Assembly: GCF_900172365.1 (NCBI RefSeq)
Contig: NZ_FWFJ01000024.1
Coordinates: forward strand, 1-63,406
Source: Roseovarius gaetbuli
Lineage (GTDB): Bacteria; Pseudomonadota; Alphaproteobacteria; Rhodobacterales; Rhodobacteraceae
Reading direction: 5' to 3'
DNA length: 63,406 nt
Part shown: positions 18,212 to 27,628 of the stretch, in pieces
Layout of the letters: every line of letters begins with the position of its first letter
Numbering within the stretch: position 1 is the first letter of the stretch
Notes under the pieces: model-generated
The model's input: the letters and a program-made list of their open reading frames with translations, nothing else
What the model was told of the DNA's origin: nothing
Databases searched by the model: none
Translations under genes and position numbers: made by a program

Positions 18212-19398
18212 GCAGCCCCTTTTTGCGCAGGTTTCGTGTCTTTCCATGCGTTTACCACCAGATTTGCGGCATCAACGAGGGTCTCGGCGGTGATGATCGG
18301 AAGGCCGCTGTCCTTGATGATCCTGCGGCCCTGCTCGACATTGGTGCCCGAGAGGCGGACTACCAGCGGCATCTTGAGGTCAAGTTCGCGGTAGGCACGG
18401 ATGACCCCTTCGGCGATCCAGTCACAGCGGTTGATACCGGCAAAGATATTGACCAGGATCGCCTCGACGTTGCGATCATTCAGCACCGCCTTGAACGACA
18501 TCAACACGCGTTCCGGCGAGGCGCCGCCGCCCACATCCAGAAAGTTGGCAGGCTCGCCACCGGCCATCTTGATCATGTCGAGCGTCGCCATCGCAAGCCC
18601 CGCGCCATTGACGATACAGCCGATTTCGCCGTCCAGCCCGATATAGGCCAATCCACGATCCTCGGCATAGGTTTCGCGGCTGTCTTCCTGGCTTTTGTCG
18701 CGCAGTTCAGAGATTTCCGGGCGGCGATAAAGCGCGTTGTCGTCAAACGACATCTTGGCATCAAGTGCCATGATCTCGCCGCTCTGGGTCACGACAAGCG
18801 GGTTGATCTCGACCATGTTGGCGTCAAGCTCGGCCATGGCGCGATAGCACCCGGTGATGGTCTTGACCGCCTGCGGAATAAGCGCCGGGTCAAGCCCGAG
18901 CGAAAAGGCGATCTCGCGGGCCTGAAAGGCCTGCATGCCGACGGCCGGATCAACCACCGAGCGGATGATCGAATCGGGTTCGTTGGCCGAGATATCCTCG
19001 ATCTCCATACCGCCCTGCGCCGAGGCGACGACGACGACGCGTTCCTCTTTGCGGTCCAGAACAAAGGCAAGATAGATTTCCTGGGCGATCTTGGTGGCTT
19101 CTTCGATGTAAAGGCGGCTCACAAGTTTGCCCTGCGGGCCGGTCTGATGGGTGACAAGCATCCGGCCAAGCATCCATTGCGCGGCCTCGCTGATCTCGCG
19201 TTCATCCGAACAGATCCGCACGCCGCCTGCCTTGCCGCGTGCGCCGGAATGGATCTGGGCCTTGACCACCCATTTGTCGCCGGAAAGTTCGCTGGCGCGG
19301 TAAACCGCCTGTTCGGGGCTATAGGCGATGCCGCCGCGCGGCACGTTGACGCCAAACCGCTTGAGAAGTTCCTTGGCCTGAAATTCGTGAATGTCCAT
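18208..19398 (-). CDS. mtkA: malate-CoA ligase (malate thiokinase) beta subunit
   Basis: This 396-residue protein has an ATP-grasp domain ([27 protein letters not shown]), a MVEINPLVV metal-binding motif and a C-terminal CoA-ligase domain with [11 protein letters not shown]. It is homologous to SucC but sits in a serine-cycle gene set. A GGAGG ribosome site precedes the ATG. MtkAB converts malate, ATP and CoA to malyl-CoA, the substrate of the lyase encoded just upstream. Confidence 0.88.
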   Translation of the reverse strand: MDIHEFQAKELLKRFGVNVPRGGIAYSPEQAVYRASELSGDKWVVKAQIHSGARGKAGGVRICSDEREISEAAQWMLGRMLVTHQTGPQGKLVSRLYIEEATKIAQEIYLAFVLDRKEERVVVVASAQGGMEIEDISANEPDSIIRSVVDPAVGMQAFQAREIAFSLGLDPALIPQAVKTITGCYRAMAELDANMVEINPLVVTQSGEIMALDAKMSFDDNALYRRPEISELRDKSQEDSRETYAEDRGLAYIGLDGEIGCIVNGAGLAMATLDMIKMAGGEPANFLDVGGGASPERVLMSFKAVLNDRNVEAILVNIFAGINRCDWIAEGVIRAYRELDLKMPLVVRLSGTNVEQGRRIIKDSGLPIITAETLVDAANLVVNAWKDTKPAQKGAA

Positions 19399-19410
19399 TG
19401 TCTGTCCTCC

Positions 19411-20352
19411 TTAGCCTTGGGCGGCGATGGCCTCGGCCACCGTAAGCACGTTGCGGGCCATGCGTTCGCTGGCGGCGTCGATCATCTTGCCGTCAAGGCT
19501 TGCGGCGCCACGGCCCTCGGCCTCGGCCTTTTTCAGCTCTTCGATGATGCGATGCGCGCGGGTCACCTCGGCCTCGGGGGGCGAGAAAACCTCGTTGGCA
19601 AGGGCGATCTGGCTTGGGTGGATCGCCCATTTGCCCTCGATCCCAAGGGCGGCGGCGCGCTTGGCCGACAGGATATAGCCATCGGGATCGTTGAAATCGC
19701 CGAACGGGCCGTCAATGGCGCGCAGGCCAAAGGCACGACAGGCCACTGTCATCCGGCTCAGGGCAAAATGCCACTGATCGCCGGGATAATCGGGGTTGAG
19801 CCCGCCAATCACCACGGTGCGCGCCCGGTTCGAGGCGGCGTAATCGGCGACGCCAAAGTGCAGCGCCTCAAGGCGGCCGGGCGTGGCGGCAATCGCCTCG
19901 ACATTGGCCATGCCAAGCGCGGTTTCGATCAGCGCCTCAAGCCCGATCTGGTGGGAAAAGCCCATGGCGGTCTCGATCTGGCTGACCATGGTTTCGACCG
20001 CGTAGAGATCGCCGGGCACGCCGACCTTGGGCACAAGGATCGTATCAAGGTGCTGGCCGGCCTGTTCAACAATCTCGACCACGTCGCGATACATGTAATG
20101 CGTATCGAGGCCGTTGATACGGATCGACATGGTCTTGCCCTTGGCCTTCCAGTCGATATCGTTGAGCGCCTGAATGATGTTCGAGCGCGCCTGAACCTTG
20201 TCGGGCGGCGCGACCGCATCTTCGAGGTCGAGAAAGATGTAATCGACATCCGACTCGGCGGCCTTTTCGATCATCGTCGGATTCGAGCCGGGCACGGCCA
20301 GTTCCGAGCGTTGCAGGCGTTGCTTTTTCAGCGGGTGCAGGGTGTAGCTCAT
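19411..20352 (-). CDS. mcl: L-malyl-CoA/beta-methylmalyl-CoA lyase
   Basis: This 313-residue protein of the HpcH/HpaI aldolase and citrate-lyase beta family carries RSELAVPGSNPTMIEKA, the Mg-binding FLDLEDAVAP motif and the KWAIHPSQIALAN motif. It cleaves malyl-CoA to glyoxylate and acetyl-CoA. It lies between sgaA (22 nt upstream) and mtkA (12 nt downstream). The open frame extends to 20490 inside sgaA, but ATG 20352 matches the family's usual MSYTLHP start. Confidence 0.9.
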   Translation of the reverse strand: MSYTLHPLKKQRLQRSELAVPGSNPTMIEKAAESDVDYIFLDLEDAVAPPDKVQARSNIIQALNDIDWKAKGKTMSIRINGLDTHYMYRDVVEIVEQAGQHLDTILVPKVGVPGDLYAVETMVSQIETAMGFSHQIGLEALIETALGMANVEAIAATPGRLEALHFGVADYAASNRARTVVIGGLNPDYPGDQWHFALSRMTVACRAFGLRAIDGPFGDFNDPDGYILSAKRAAALGIEGKWAIHPSQIALANEVFSPPEAEVTRAHRIIEELKKAEAEGRGAASLDGKMIDAASERMARNVLTVAEAIAAQG

Positions 20353-20374
20353 TTTATCTGTCCTTTTGGGGCGC

Positions 20375-21583
20375 TTACGCTGCGCGGGCCTTGGCGATGG
20401 ATTTCTGAACCGGCGGGGTGGTGGCGCGGAAATGTTCCTGCGCGGCGGCAACCCCGGCGCCGGGTTCGATCGCGACCCCGGCATCGACAAGCGCCATTTC
20501 CGCCGCCGACAGCGCCCCGCAGAGCATCACCGGGTTGAGCGAGCCAAGATGCCCGATCCGAAACGCCCGACCGGCCAATTGCGCAAGACCCGAGCCAAGC
20601 GAGGTCTGGTATTTGTGATAGGCGGTTTCGATCACGTGGCGCGCATCCACGCCCTCGGGGGTATAGATCGCCGACACGGTATCCGAGTGCCACTCGGGGC
20701 CATGCGCCACAAGGCGACAGCCCTGCCATTGCTCGACCGCGCGGCGCACGCCGGCGGCAAGGCGGTTATGACGCTCCCAGACGCTTTCCATGCCCGCCTC
20801 AAGCAGCATGTCGACCGACACCCGAAGGCCGCGCAAAAGCTGGGTCGCGGGGGTATAGGGGAAATAGCCGGTATCGTTGAGCTTGATCATGTCCGAAAAG
20901 CTGAAGTAACAGCGCGCCATGCGGGCGTCTTCATGGGCGGCAAGCGCCTTGTCACTGACCGCCAGAATGCCAAGACCGGCCGGCAGCATAAAGCCCTTCT
21001 GCGAGCCGGCCACCGCAAGGTCGACGCCCCATTTCTCCATTTCGAACTCGATCGAGGCGATCGAGCTTACGCCATCGACGAACAACAGGGCAGGGTGGCC
21101 GGTGGCGTCAAGGGCCGCACGAATGCCCGCCACGTCCGAGGTCACGCCGGTGGCGGTTTCATTCTGGGTGGCAAAGACCGCCTTGATCTTGTGATCCTTG
21201 TCGGCGGCAAGCCGCGCGGCATAATCCTCAAGTGGCACACCCTTGCCCCAGTCAACCTCGCAAAGATCGACCTCAAGCCCAAGCCGCTCGGCCATATCGA
21301 CCCAAAGCATCGAGAACTGGCCGAAGCGCGACATCAAGACCCGGTCGCCGGTGTTGAGCGTGTTGGTGATTGCCGCCTCCCAGGCCCCGGTGCCCGAGGT
21401 CGGATAGATGAAGACGCGCCCGCCGGTCTGACGGAACACCTGCTTGAGATCGCTCAGGAGCGGGGTCACGAAATCGGCGAAATCCGGGGCGCGCATATCC
21501 TCCATCGGGATGTTCATGGCGCGACGGATGACGTCGGGTACATTGGTGGGGCCGGGGATGAAAAGATGCGGGTTGCCGTTCAT
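20375..21583 (-). CDS. sgaA: serine-glyoxylate aminotransferase
   Basis: This 402-residue class V aminotransferase starts MNGNPHLFIPGPTNVP, typical of SgaA/AGT enzymes. The PLP lysine is Lys196 in AGSQKGFMLPAG; the FVDGVSSIASIEF motif supplies the PLP-binding Asp. It moves the amino group of serine to glyoxylate, giving hydroxypyruvate and glycine, the key step of the serine cycle. The start is fixed by AGAGGAGG 7 nt before ATG 21583. It is the first gene of sgaA-mcl-mtkA-mtkB, divergent from a LuxR-type regulator. Confidence 0.93.
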   Translation of the reverse strand: MNGNPHLFIPGPTNVPDVIRRAMNIPMEDMRAPDFADFVTPLLSDLKQVFRQTGGRVFIYPTSGTGAWEAAITNTLNTGDRVLMSRFGQFSMLWVDMAERLGLEVDLCEVDWGKGVPLEDYAARLAADKDHKIKAVFATQNETATGVTSDVAGIRAALDATGHPALLFVDGVSSIASIEFEMEKWGVDLAVAGSQKGFMLPAGLGILAVSDKALAAHEDARMARCYFSFSDMIKLNDTGYFPYTPATQLLRGLRVSVDMLLEAGMESVWERHNRLAAGVRRAVEQWQGCRLVAHGPEWHSDTVSAIYTPEGVDARHVIETAYHKYQTSLGSGLAQLAGRAFRIGHLGSLNPVMLCGALSAAEMALVDAGVAIEPGAGVAAAQEHFRATTPPVQKSIAKARAA

Positions 21584-21639
21584 GGTGTGTCCTCCTCTGA
21601 TTTCACCCAGTATCGCCGCGGCAGGTGCCACCTGGTAAT

Positions 21640-21673
21640 CCCCGCGCGCATGGAAATGCGTGACTGCGCGGGG
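21640..21673. repeat. GC-rich hairpin in the sgaA/luxR spacer
   Basis: The arms CCCCGCGC and GCGCGGGG (8 bp) surround an 18-nt loop that itself contains GCAT/ATGC. It sits 57 nt upstream of sgaA, so it may lie in the leader or promoter. Function unknown. Confidence 0.4.
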
Positions 21674-21688
21674 GGATTTGGCCCCTTC

Positions 21689-21708
21689 CGGGTAGGGCGT
21701 ACTACCCG
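21689..21708. promoter_or_regulatory. inverted repeat, candidate operator for the serine-cycle operon
   Basis: The arms CGGGTAG and CTACCCG form a 7-bp perfect inverted repeat with a 6-nt spacer. It lies in the 244-nt divergent spacer between sgaA and the LuxR-type gene, about 106 nt upstream of sgaA and 120 nt upstream of the regulator. The dyad size suits a dimeric NarL/FixJ-family HTH. The binding assignment is inference. Confidence 0.5.
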
Positions 21709-21827
21709 CGCGTGGCCCCTCCGGCATGCGGTTGCATGCCGAATTTTTGTTTGATTTCATCGGGTTCCGGTGTCTTTGTGTCGTAATTCTCAAGTTTGAC
21801 AGACGCCGGATTGTGAATAATGAGCCC

Positions 21828-22454
21828 ATGACAGAGACCGATAAAACCCCGCCTGACGTGATCGTCGCCGACCGACAATTGATTGTCTGTCAGGGGCTTG
21901 GCTCGCTCGTGGCGCAGATTCCCGAGGTGCGGCTTGGGCCCTTTGCCACCGATATGGCCAGCCTGCGCAAGGCCCTGTCAGAGCGCCCCGGTCCGGTGAT
22001 CGTGGTGCTTGGGGTGCGCCTTGCCGACGCCGATCTTGCGCGCGCTCTTGATATGCTTCGGCGTGATTATGCGCGTGCGATGGTGGTGGTGGTCGCCGAG
22101 GAAAGCGAGTTTGCCTTTATCCGCAGTGCGATCAAGGCGGGCGCGCATGGCATTTGCATGATGGATCAGATCCTGACCAACCTGCCGCGAATCCTTGGCC
22201 ACCTGATCGAAGGGCACAGCATCCTGCCGATCGAGGTTCTCAAGCGGCTGAGCGGCGAGCAGACCGACGCCCTTACCCGGCGAGAGCATGAGATTCTCGG
22301 GCTTTTGGTGGATGGTCTCACGAACTTTCAGATTTCCGCGCGGCTTGGCCTGTCGGAGAATACGATCAAATATTACCTCAAGGCGATCTATCAAAAGCTT
22401 GACGTGAATTCGCGTGGCGGGGCGATTGCGAAATATGTGGCGGGGACGTATTAG
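21828..22454 (+). CDS. LuxR/FixJ-family regulator with degenerate receiver
   Basis: This 208-residue protein has an N-terminal receiver-like domain (about 10-125) and a C-terminal LuxR HTH (146-208, [20 protein letters not shown]). The strand that normally ends in the phospho-acceptor Asp reads VIVVLGVRL, with Gly62 at the Asp position. The usual Thr/Ser switch position is Ala, although the lysine in IKAGAHG remains. It is thus probably a phosphorylation-independent regulator. The start at ATG 21828 removes a poorly conserved extension. It is divergent from sgaA and likely controls the serine-cycle operon. Confidence 0.82.
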   Translation: MTETDKTPPDVIVADRQLIVCQGLGSLVAQIPEVRLGPFATDMASLRKALSERPGPVIVVLGVRLADADLARALDMLRRDYARAMVVVVAEESEFAFIRSAIKAGAHGICMMDQILTNLPRILGHLIEGHSILPIEVLKRLSGEQTDALTRREHEILGLLVDGLTNFQISARLGLSENTIKYYLKAIYQKLDVNSRGGAIAKYVAGTY

Positions 22455-22536
22455 AGCTTCTCGAACATGCGACATCAATAAGTCAGAGCATGTTGCGTGA
22501 ATTTTGAGTGAACGCGACATACTCTGGGCGCGCCGC

Positions 22537-24027
22537 CTAATCCACGACGCTCACAAGATGCCACCGCAGGGCGTCATTGGGCACCGGATCAAAATGGGTC
22601 ACCCGGTTCGAGAGCACCACAAGCTGGGTCACATGAAACGGGATAAGCGAGCCCGAGGTTTCGCGCAGCTTTTCTTGTGCGGCCACGTAGAGCGCGCGGC
22701 GTTTGGTGAAATCAAGCTCGGCGCGGGCCTTGGCCAAAAGCGCGTCGAATTCGGCGTTGTGATAGTGGCTTTCGTTCCATTTGGCGGTTGAATGAAACGC
22801 CTCGTTCAGCGCCTGATCGGCAGGGCGCTCGCCCCAGCTTGTGGTGAAGGCATCCTTTTTCATCCAGACGTTCGACCAATAGCCATCGGCGGCCGCATTC
22901 ACCAGTTTGACGCGAATACCGGCATCGGCGGCCTGATCCTGAAAGGTGACGCCCATCAGCGGCCAGGATTGATCCAGCGACGAGACATTGACCTCAATAT
23001 CGACCCCATCGGGATAACCGGCCTCGGCCAAAAGGGCGCGGGCGCGTTCAACATCGCGCCGACAGGTCATATCGGCGCGGTACTGGTCATTCGGGGCCAC
23101 CGGCGTGTCACAAGACACCACCCCACCGCCATCAAGTGCGAGCTTGAGCATCTCGTTGCGATCCACGCTTAGCCGCATCGCAAGGCGCACGCGGGGATCG
23201 TCAAACGGCGGCACATCGGTGCGAAAGATGAGCCCCATCCAGTTGCCGGTCGGGATTTCAAGCAATTGATAGCGCAGGGATCTATCAAGCGCACGGCGCA
23301 AAATCGGCACGATCCCGCGTTCCATGTCAAGCTGTCCGCTCAGGAATGCCTGAAGCCGGGCCTGGGCATCGGGCACACCGATCACCTCGATCCGCGCAAG
23401 GGCGGGGGGGCCTTCCCAATACTCCTCGTTGGCGGTCAGGATGGTGATGCCGTCAGGGTCGAACTTTTCAACCCGGAACGGGCCGGTGCCAATGCCGCTC
23501 TGCGCGACGCTCTCGCCCGAGCCCTCGGGAATGATGCGCAGGCGCGGATCCATCAGTTGCAGCGGCAGATCGGCAAAGGTCGAGGCCAGCGTCATCCGCA
23601 CGGTCAGCGGATCAAGCGCCTCGACGGTTTCGATCATCTTGACGGCGGCGCGCGCCGGGCTGCCCTGATCGGGGTCGATCACGCGCTTGAGGGAATAGAC
23701 CACATCGTCCGCATCGAACGCGCTGCCGTCGTGAAAGCGCACGTTGTCGCGCAAATGAAAGGTCCATATGGTGCCGGTCGCGTCCGGCTCCCACCGCATG
23801 GCAAGATCGGGCGCGGGCTTGCCGCCGCGTCCGGGGCGCACAAGGCGGCTCTGGATTTTCTCGATGATCTGAAGCACCCGCCCTTTGGAGGCCGGATCAA
23901 GGCTTGAATGAGCGCCAAACCCCACATTATGGGCATGACGAAAGGTGCCGGTCGGGTCGGCCCCGGCAAAAGACCCACCCGCCATGAGCAGGGCTGATGC
24001 CAGGGCGGCAAGCACAAGGGGCTGCAT
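22537..24027 (-). CDS. ABC transporter substrate-binding protein, family 5
   Basis: This 496-residue protein has a signal peptide (MQPLVLAALASALLMAGGSFAG) and the peptide/nickel SBP_bac_5 fold, including WTFHLRDNVRFHDGSAFDADDVVYS and DDPRVRLAMRLSVDRNEMLK. It binds peptides, opines or similar solutes in the periplasm. No permease or ATPase genes are adjacent, so it is an orphan receptor or serves a transporter encoded elsewhere. AGAGGGAG 7 nt before the ATG supports the start. Confidence 0.88.
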   Translation of the reverse strand: MQPLVLAALASALLMAGGSFAGADPTGTFRHAHNVGFGAHSSLDPASKGRVLQIIEKIQSRLVRPGRGGKPAPDLAMRWEPDATGTIWTFHLRDNVRFHDGSAFDADDVVYSLKRVIDPDQGSPARAAVKMIETVEALDPLTVRMTLASTFADLPLQLMDPRLRIIPEGSGESVAQSGIGTGPFRVEKFDPDGITILTANEEYWEGPPALARIEVIGVPDAQARLQAFLSGQLDMERGIVPILRRALDRSLRYQLLEIPTGNWMGLIFRTDVPPFDDPRVRLAMRLSVDRNEMLKLALDGGGVVSCDTPVAPNDQYRADMTCRRDVERARALLAEAGYPDGVDIEVNVSSLDQSWPLMGVTFQDQAADAGIRVKLVNAAADGYWSNVWMKKDAFTTSWGERPADQALNEAFHSTAKWNESHYHNAEFDALLAKARAELDFTKRRALYVAAQEKLRETSGSLIPFHVTQLVVLSNRVTHFDPVPNDALRWHLVSVVD

Positions 24028-24190
24028 ATCCGTCTCCCTCTGGATCGGTTGACCATTTGTGACAAGGGGTGGGCGGAAAAGTCAAACCCTTAAGGGCATT
24101 TGGCGCATCACGATTTGAAAGGGCGAGGTGTGACACACCCCGCGCTTCAAGCGGACCACCGCGCGCGGCGACGTTTGTCGTGAATTTGAC

Positions 24191-24267
24191 TGGCGATCCC
24201 GGGAGGACTCGAACCCCCAACATCCTGATTAGAAGTCAGGTGCTCTATCCAGTTGAGCTACGGGACC
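24191..24267 (-). tRNA. tRNA-Arg (anticodon UCU), CCA encoded
   Basis: On the minus strand the 77 nt fold as a complete tRNA. The acceptor GGTCCCG pairs with CGGGATC (one G-T). The anticodon stem CCTGA/TCAGG encloses loop CTTCTAA with anticodon TCT. A TTCGAGT T-loop, discriminator G and encoded CCA complete it. It decodes AGA, a rare codon in this GC-rich genome. Confidence 0.95.
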
Positions 24268-24332
24268 GCTGAACTGGCTTCTAGCGTGGCCCTGCGCCAA
24301 GATCAAAGCGAAAACGCATCTCGCGGCGCGGC

Positions 24333-25100
24333 TCAGGCGAAGGGGTTGTCGTCATACTCGACCCCGGCGAGGTAGAGCCCGTGCGGTGGCGCCACCGGGC
24401 CACAGGCGGCGCGGTCGCGTTCAAGCAGCGCGTCGCGCACCTTGTCGGGCGTCCACGAGCCCGCGCCGACCCGTTCCAGCGTGCCCACGACGCTGCGCAC
24501 CTGGTTGTGCAGAAACGAGCGCGCGCGCAGGTGAAACCGCACCTCAGAGCCAAGCGAGAGCGGGATTTCCTCGATCTCGATGGCGTTCAGGGTTTTGACC
24601 GGGCTGGCCGACTGGCAAATGGTCGAGCGGAAGGTGGTGAAATCATGCAGGCCAATGAGATGGGCCGCGCCCGCGCGCATCGCCTCAAGGTCAAGCGGGC
24701 GCAGCACCTGCCAGACCAGACTGCGCTCGTGGGTGACGGGCGGGCGGCGCACCAGCACGCGAAACACATAGCGCCGCTCGCTGGCGGAAAACCGGGCATG
24801 CCAGTCTTCAGCAACCTTTTCGCATCCGACAATCGCAATCGGCAGCGGCTTGAGATGGAAATTCACCGCCTCCATCAGGCGAAACGTGCTCCAGTCGCGC
24901 ACAAGGTCGCAATGGGCCACCTGCGCATAGGCATGCACGCCCGCATCGGTGCGCCCGGCGGCGGCGATGGTGTGGCTGCCGGGCTCGATTTTAGCGATGG
25001 CAGCCTCGATAGCACCCTGCACCGACGGGTGATTGGGTTGGCGTTGCCAGCCGACGAAGGGGGCACCGTTATATTCTACTTTAAGGGCGTATCTGGGCAT
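24333..25100 (-). CDS. truA: tRNA pseudouridine synthase A
   Basis: This 255-residue TruA has the catalytic Asp52 in the GRTDAGVHA motif, the N-terminal [12 protein letters not shown] and the C-terminal [13 protein letters not shown]. It makes pseudouridine at positions 38-40 of the tRNA anticodon stem-loop. ATG 25100 ([10 protein letters not shown]) is preferred over an in-frame ATG four codons upstream, which lacks a ribosome site. It lies next to a tRNA gene. Confidence 0.94.
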   Translation of the reverse strand: MPRYALKVEYNGAPFVGWQRQPNHPSVQGAIEAAIAKIEPGSHTIAAAGRTDAGVHAYAQVAHCDLVRDWSTFRLMEAVNFHLKPLPIAIVGCEKVAEDWHARFSASERRYVFRVLVRRPPVTHERSLVWQVLRPLDLEAMRAGAAHLIGLHDFTTFRSTICQSASPVKTLNAIEIEEIPLSLGSEVRFHLRARSFLHNQVRSVVGTLERVGAGSWTPDKVRDALLERDRAACGPVAPPHGLYLAGVEYDDNPFA

Positions 25101-25154
25101 GAGCCTGCGCATAAATGAAAACGCGACCGCAGAAAAGGCGGTATTGGCGGTGGC

Positions 25155-26642
25155 TTAAAACTCCTGCCCGGCGTTCTGCTGCCAGGGTTTGACCAGATTG
25201 CCGAAACGGGTGAACTGCGCCTCAAAGCTAAGCTCGACCGTGCCGATGGGGCCGTGACGCTGTTTGCCGATGATCACCTCGGCCTTGCCATGCAGACGCG
25301 CCATGGCCTCTTGCCACTCGGCGGTTTTCTCAAGCTCGTGATCGCCGGGCTTTTCGCGCTCTTTGTAGTATTCTTCGCGGAACACGAACATGACCACGTC
25401 GGCATCTTGCTCGATCGAGCCGGATTCACGCAGATCGCTAAGCTGCGGGCGCTTGTCTTCGCGCGATTCCACCTGACGCGACAGCTGCGAGAGGGCGATC
25501 ACCGGGATGTTGAGCTCTTTCGCGATCGCCTTGAGACCCATCGAAATCTCGCCAATCTCCTGCACGCGGTTGTCCGAGGTGCCGCGCACCAGCTGGAGGT
25601 AATCTACGATCAACAGATCAAGACCATGCGTCCGCTTGAGGCGGCGCGCCCGCGCGGCAAGTTGCGAAATCGGAATGGCGGCGGTGTCGTCGATGAACAG
25701 CGGACAGGATTCAAGCGTCTTGGCCGCCTCGACAAAGCGGCGAAACTCGGTCTCGTCCATGTCGCCCTGGCGGATCTTGTGCGACGAGATTTCCGAAGCC
25801 TCGGCCAGAACCCGCGCCGCAAGCTGTTCGGCGCTCATCTCGAGGCTGAAAAAGCCGACCACGCCGCCATCCACCGCGCCTTCGGTGCCGTCGGGCAGGG
25901 GGCCGCGTTTATAGGCCTTGGCGACGTTGAAGGCGATGTTGGTCGCAAGCGAGGTTTTCCCCATCGAGGGGCGCCCGGCGAGGATCAGAAGGTCAGACTT
26001 GTGCAGCCCGCCCAGCATTTTATCCATATCCACCAGGTCGGTCGAAATGCCCGCAAGCCCGCCTTCACGCTGATAGGCGGCATTGGCCACGTTCACCGCA
26101 TCGGTGACCGCCTTGAGGAAGGATTGAAAGCCCGATTCGGTCTGGCCCTGTTCGGCGAGCTGGTAAAGCGCCTGTTCGGCCTCGACGATCTGTTCTTTCG
26201 GTTCGCTGTCGACATCCACGCGCGCGGCCTTGCCGGCGATATTGTGGCCAAGCGCGATCAGCTCGCGCCGGATCGCGAGGTCATAGATCATCCGCGCGTA
26301 ATCACGCACCGCAAAGGTCGAGATCGCCGCACCTGCAAGGCGCGCAAGATAGGCCGGGCCGCCAAGCTCTTTCAGGCCCTCGTCATCCTCAAGAAAGGCA
26401 CGCAGGGTCACCGGCGAGGCAAGGTTGTTCTTGGCAATCCGCGCCGCCGCCACCTCGTAGATGCGCGCATGCACCGGGTCATAGAAATGCTGTGCGCCAA
26501 TGATCTGGGCAATGCGGTCATAGACGTCGTTGTTGGTCAGGATCGCGCCCAAGAGCTGTTGCTCGGCCTCGATCGAATGGGGCATGGTGTCGGCCGCCTG
26601 AACCTCGGCTCCGGTGGCGTTGAATCCTGCGATTTCGTTCAT
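25155..26642 (-). CDS. dnaB: replicative DNA helicase
   Basis: This 495-residue DnaB has an N-terminal helicase-loader domain (PHSIEAEQQLLGAILTNND) and a RecA-like domain with Walker A AGRPSMGKTSLA and Walker B LLIVDYLQLV. The arginine-finger region follows KELNIPVIALSQLSRQVE. It unwinds DNA at the replication fork as a hexamer. An in-frame upstream extension to 26747 crosses the likely promoter; ATG 26642 with AGGGG upstream gives the usual start. Confidence 0.95.
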   Translation of the reverse strand: MNEIAGFNATGAEVQAADTMPHSIEAEQQLLGAILTNNDVYDRIAQIIGAQHFYDPVHARIYEVAAARIAKNNLASPVTLRAFLEDDEGLKELGGPAYLARLAGAAISTFAVRDYARMIYDLAIRRELIALGHNIAGKAARVDVDSEPKEQIVEAEQALYQLAEQGQTESGFQSFLKAVTDAVNVANAAYQREGGLAGISTDLVDMDKMLGGLHKSDLLILAGRPSMGKTSLATNIAFNVAKAYKRGPLPDGTEGAVDGGVVGFFSLEMSAEQLAARVLAEASEISSHKIRQGDMDETEFRRFVEAAKTLESCPLFIDDTAAIPISQLAARARRLKRTHGLDLLIVDYLQLVRGTSDNRVQEIGEISMGLKAIAKELNIPVIALSQLSRQVESREDKRPQLSDLRESGSIEQDADVVMFVFREEYYKEREKPGDHELEKTAEWQEAMARLHGKAEVIIGKQRHGPIGTVELSFEAQFTRFGNLVKPWQQNAGQEF

Positions 26643-26711
26643 GCTAATCCCCTGCCTGCCTTGGGGTGATGTATTACAAATTTCACGCGCTGGCGCGCAA
26701 ATTGTATATGT

Positions 26712-26733
26712 CTGTGGATACCCTGTGGATATC
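26712..26733. promoter_or_regulatory. tandem 11-bp repeats resembling DnaA boxes upstream of dnaB
   Basis: CTGTGGATACC is followed immediately by CTGTGGATATC. Each copy contains TGTGGATA, the complement of TATCCACA, which matches 8 of the 9 bases of the DnaA box TTATCCACA. The copies are 11 bp apart, about one helical turn, and lie about 70-90 nt upstream of the dnaB start in an AT-rich spacer. DnaA-linked control of dnaB is an inference. Confidence 0.5.
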
Positions 26734-26875
26734 ACACGGGGGTACATATTGCCTCATGTTTTTTAAATTCGTCAATATGTGGTGCTTGTTCGGTGCCTTA
26801 GCCCGGCGCGCGTGGCAAGGATGACGCAATGTCATTTAATTTCCCCTGCCATCGCACAGGTCCAGACGTGGCGAC

Positions 26876-27550
26876 TCAGCGGCGGGCAGCCTGCCAGGCG
26901 CGCGGGTCGTTGAGAAAGGATTCGACGCCATCCAGAGTGGCGGTATCAAACGCGCCCTGTGCGCGGGCCTCGGCCAGCACATCCCACCAGGTGCAAAGAT
27001 GGTGCAGAGCAACCCCGTGATCGCCGAGGGTTTTCTCGGTTTCCGGGAAGATGCCGTAATAGAAGATCACCGCCGTATGCGCGCAGGTGGCGCCAGTCTC
27101 GCGGATCGCATCAACGAAGCTGAGTTTCGAGCCGCCATCGGTGGTCAGATCCTCGACCAGAAGCACACGCTCGCCCTCGGACATGGCGCCCTCGATGCGG
27201 GCATTGCGGCCATAGCCCTTGGGCTTCTTGCGCACGTAGGTCATCGGCAGCGCCATCCGCTCGGCCACGAGGGCAGCAAAGGGAATGCCGGCCGTCTCAC
27301 CGCCGGCGATATTGTCAAACGCCTCAAAGCCCGCGTTTCGCATCACGGTGACGGTCAGGAAATCCATCAGCGTCGAGCGGATGCGCGGATAGCTGATCAG
27401 CTTGCGACAGTCGATATAGGTCGGTGAAGGCAGGCCCGAGGCGAGAGTGAACGGCTCATCCGCGTTGAAATGCACGGCCTTGATTTCCAACAGCATGCGC
27501 GCGCTCAGGCGGGCCATGTCCTGGGGCGAGGGGTAGGAGGAGGGAATCAT
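26876..27550 (-). CDS. pyrE: orotate phosphoribosyltransferase
   Basis: This 224-residue type I phosphoribosyltransferase has the PRPP-binding motif [15 protein letters not shown], the flexible-loop motif [15 protein letters not shown] and an N-terminal [17 protein letters not shown]. It converts orotate and PRPP to OMP in pyrimidine synthesis. It lies downstream of pyrC on the same strand, 78 nt away, with a copy of a dispersed repeat between them. Confidence 0.95.
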   Translation of the reverse strand: MIPSSYPSPQDMARLSARMLLEIKAVHFNADEPFTLASGLPSPTYIDCRKLISYPRIRSTLMDFLTVTVMRNAGFEAFDNIAGGETAGIPFAALVAERMALPMTYVRKKPKGYGRNARIEGAMSEGERVLLVEDLTTDGGSKLSFVDAIRETGATCAHTAVIFYYGIFPETEKTLGDHGVALHHLCTWWDVLAEARAQGAFDTATLDGVESFLNDPRAWQAARR

Positions 27551-27600
27551 GCGCGGTGTCCTTTTTCGCGGGGTTGGCCCCAAAGAGTTTTCATGCCTTC

Positions 27601-27627
27601 GGCGAGGATATTTAGAGCAAGAAGAAG
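27601..27627. repeat. dispersed intergenic repeat, copy 1
   Basis: GGCGAGGATATTT followed by AGAGCAAGAAGAAG, between pyrC and pyrE. It shares the TATTT and CAAGAAGAAG cores with copies at 30785, 38062 and 45619 but lacks the complete GCCTCCGGCGGG head. Confidence 0.6.
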
Positions 27628-27628
27628 A

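Noticed and set aside
18223..20538. 771-codon ORF opposite mtkA/mcl
   Set aside because: It is a long antisense frame caused by high GC third positions; the opposite strand encodes clear serine-cycle enzymes.
22464..22494. AACATGC...GCATGTT pairing downstream of the LuxR-type gene
   Set aside because: The loop is long and there is no T tract, so I did not call a terminator.
24069..24272. 67-codon ORF ending GRTRTPNILIRSQVLYPVELRDR
   Set aside because: It is the antisense translation of tRNA-Arg, a common false ORF.
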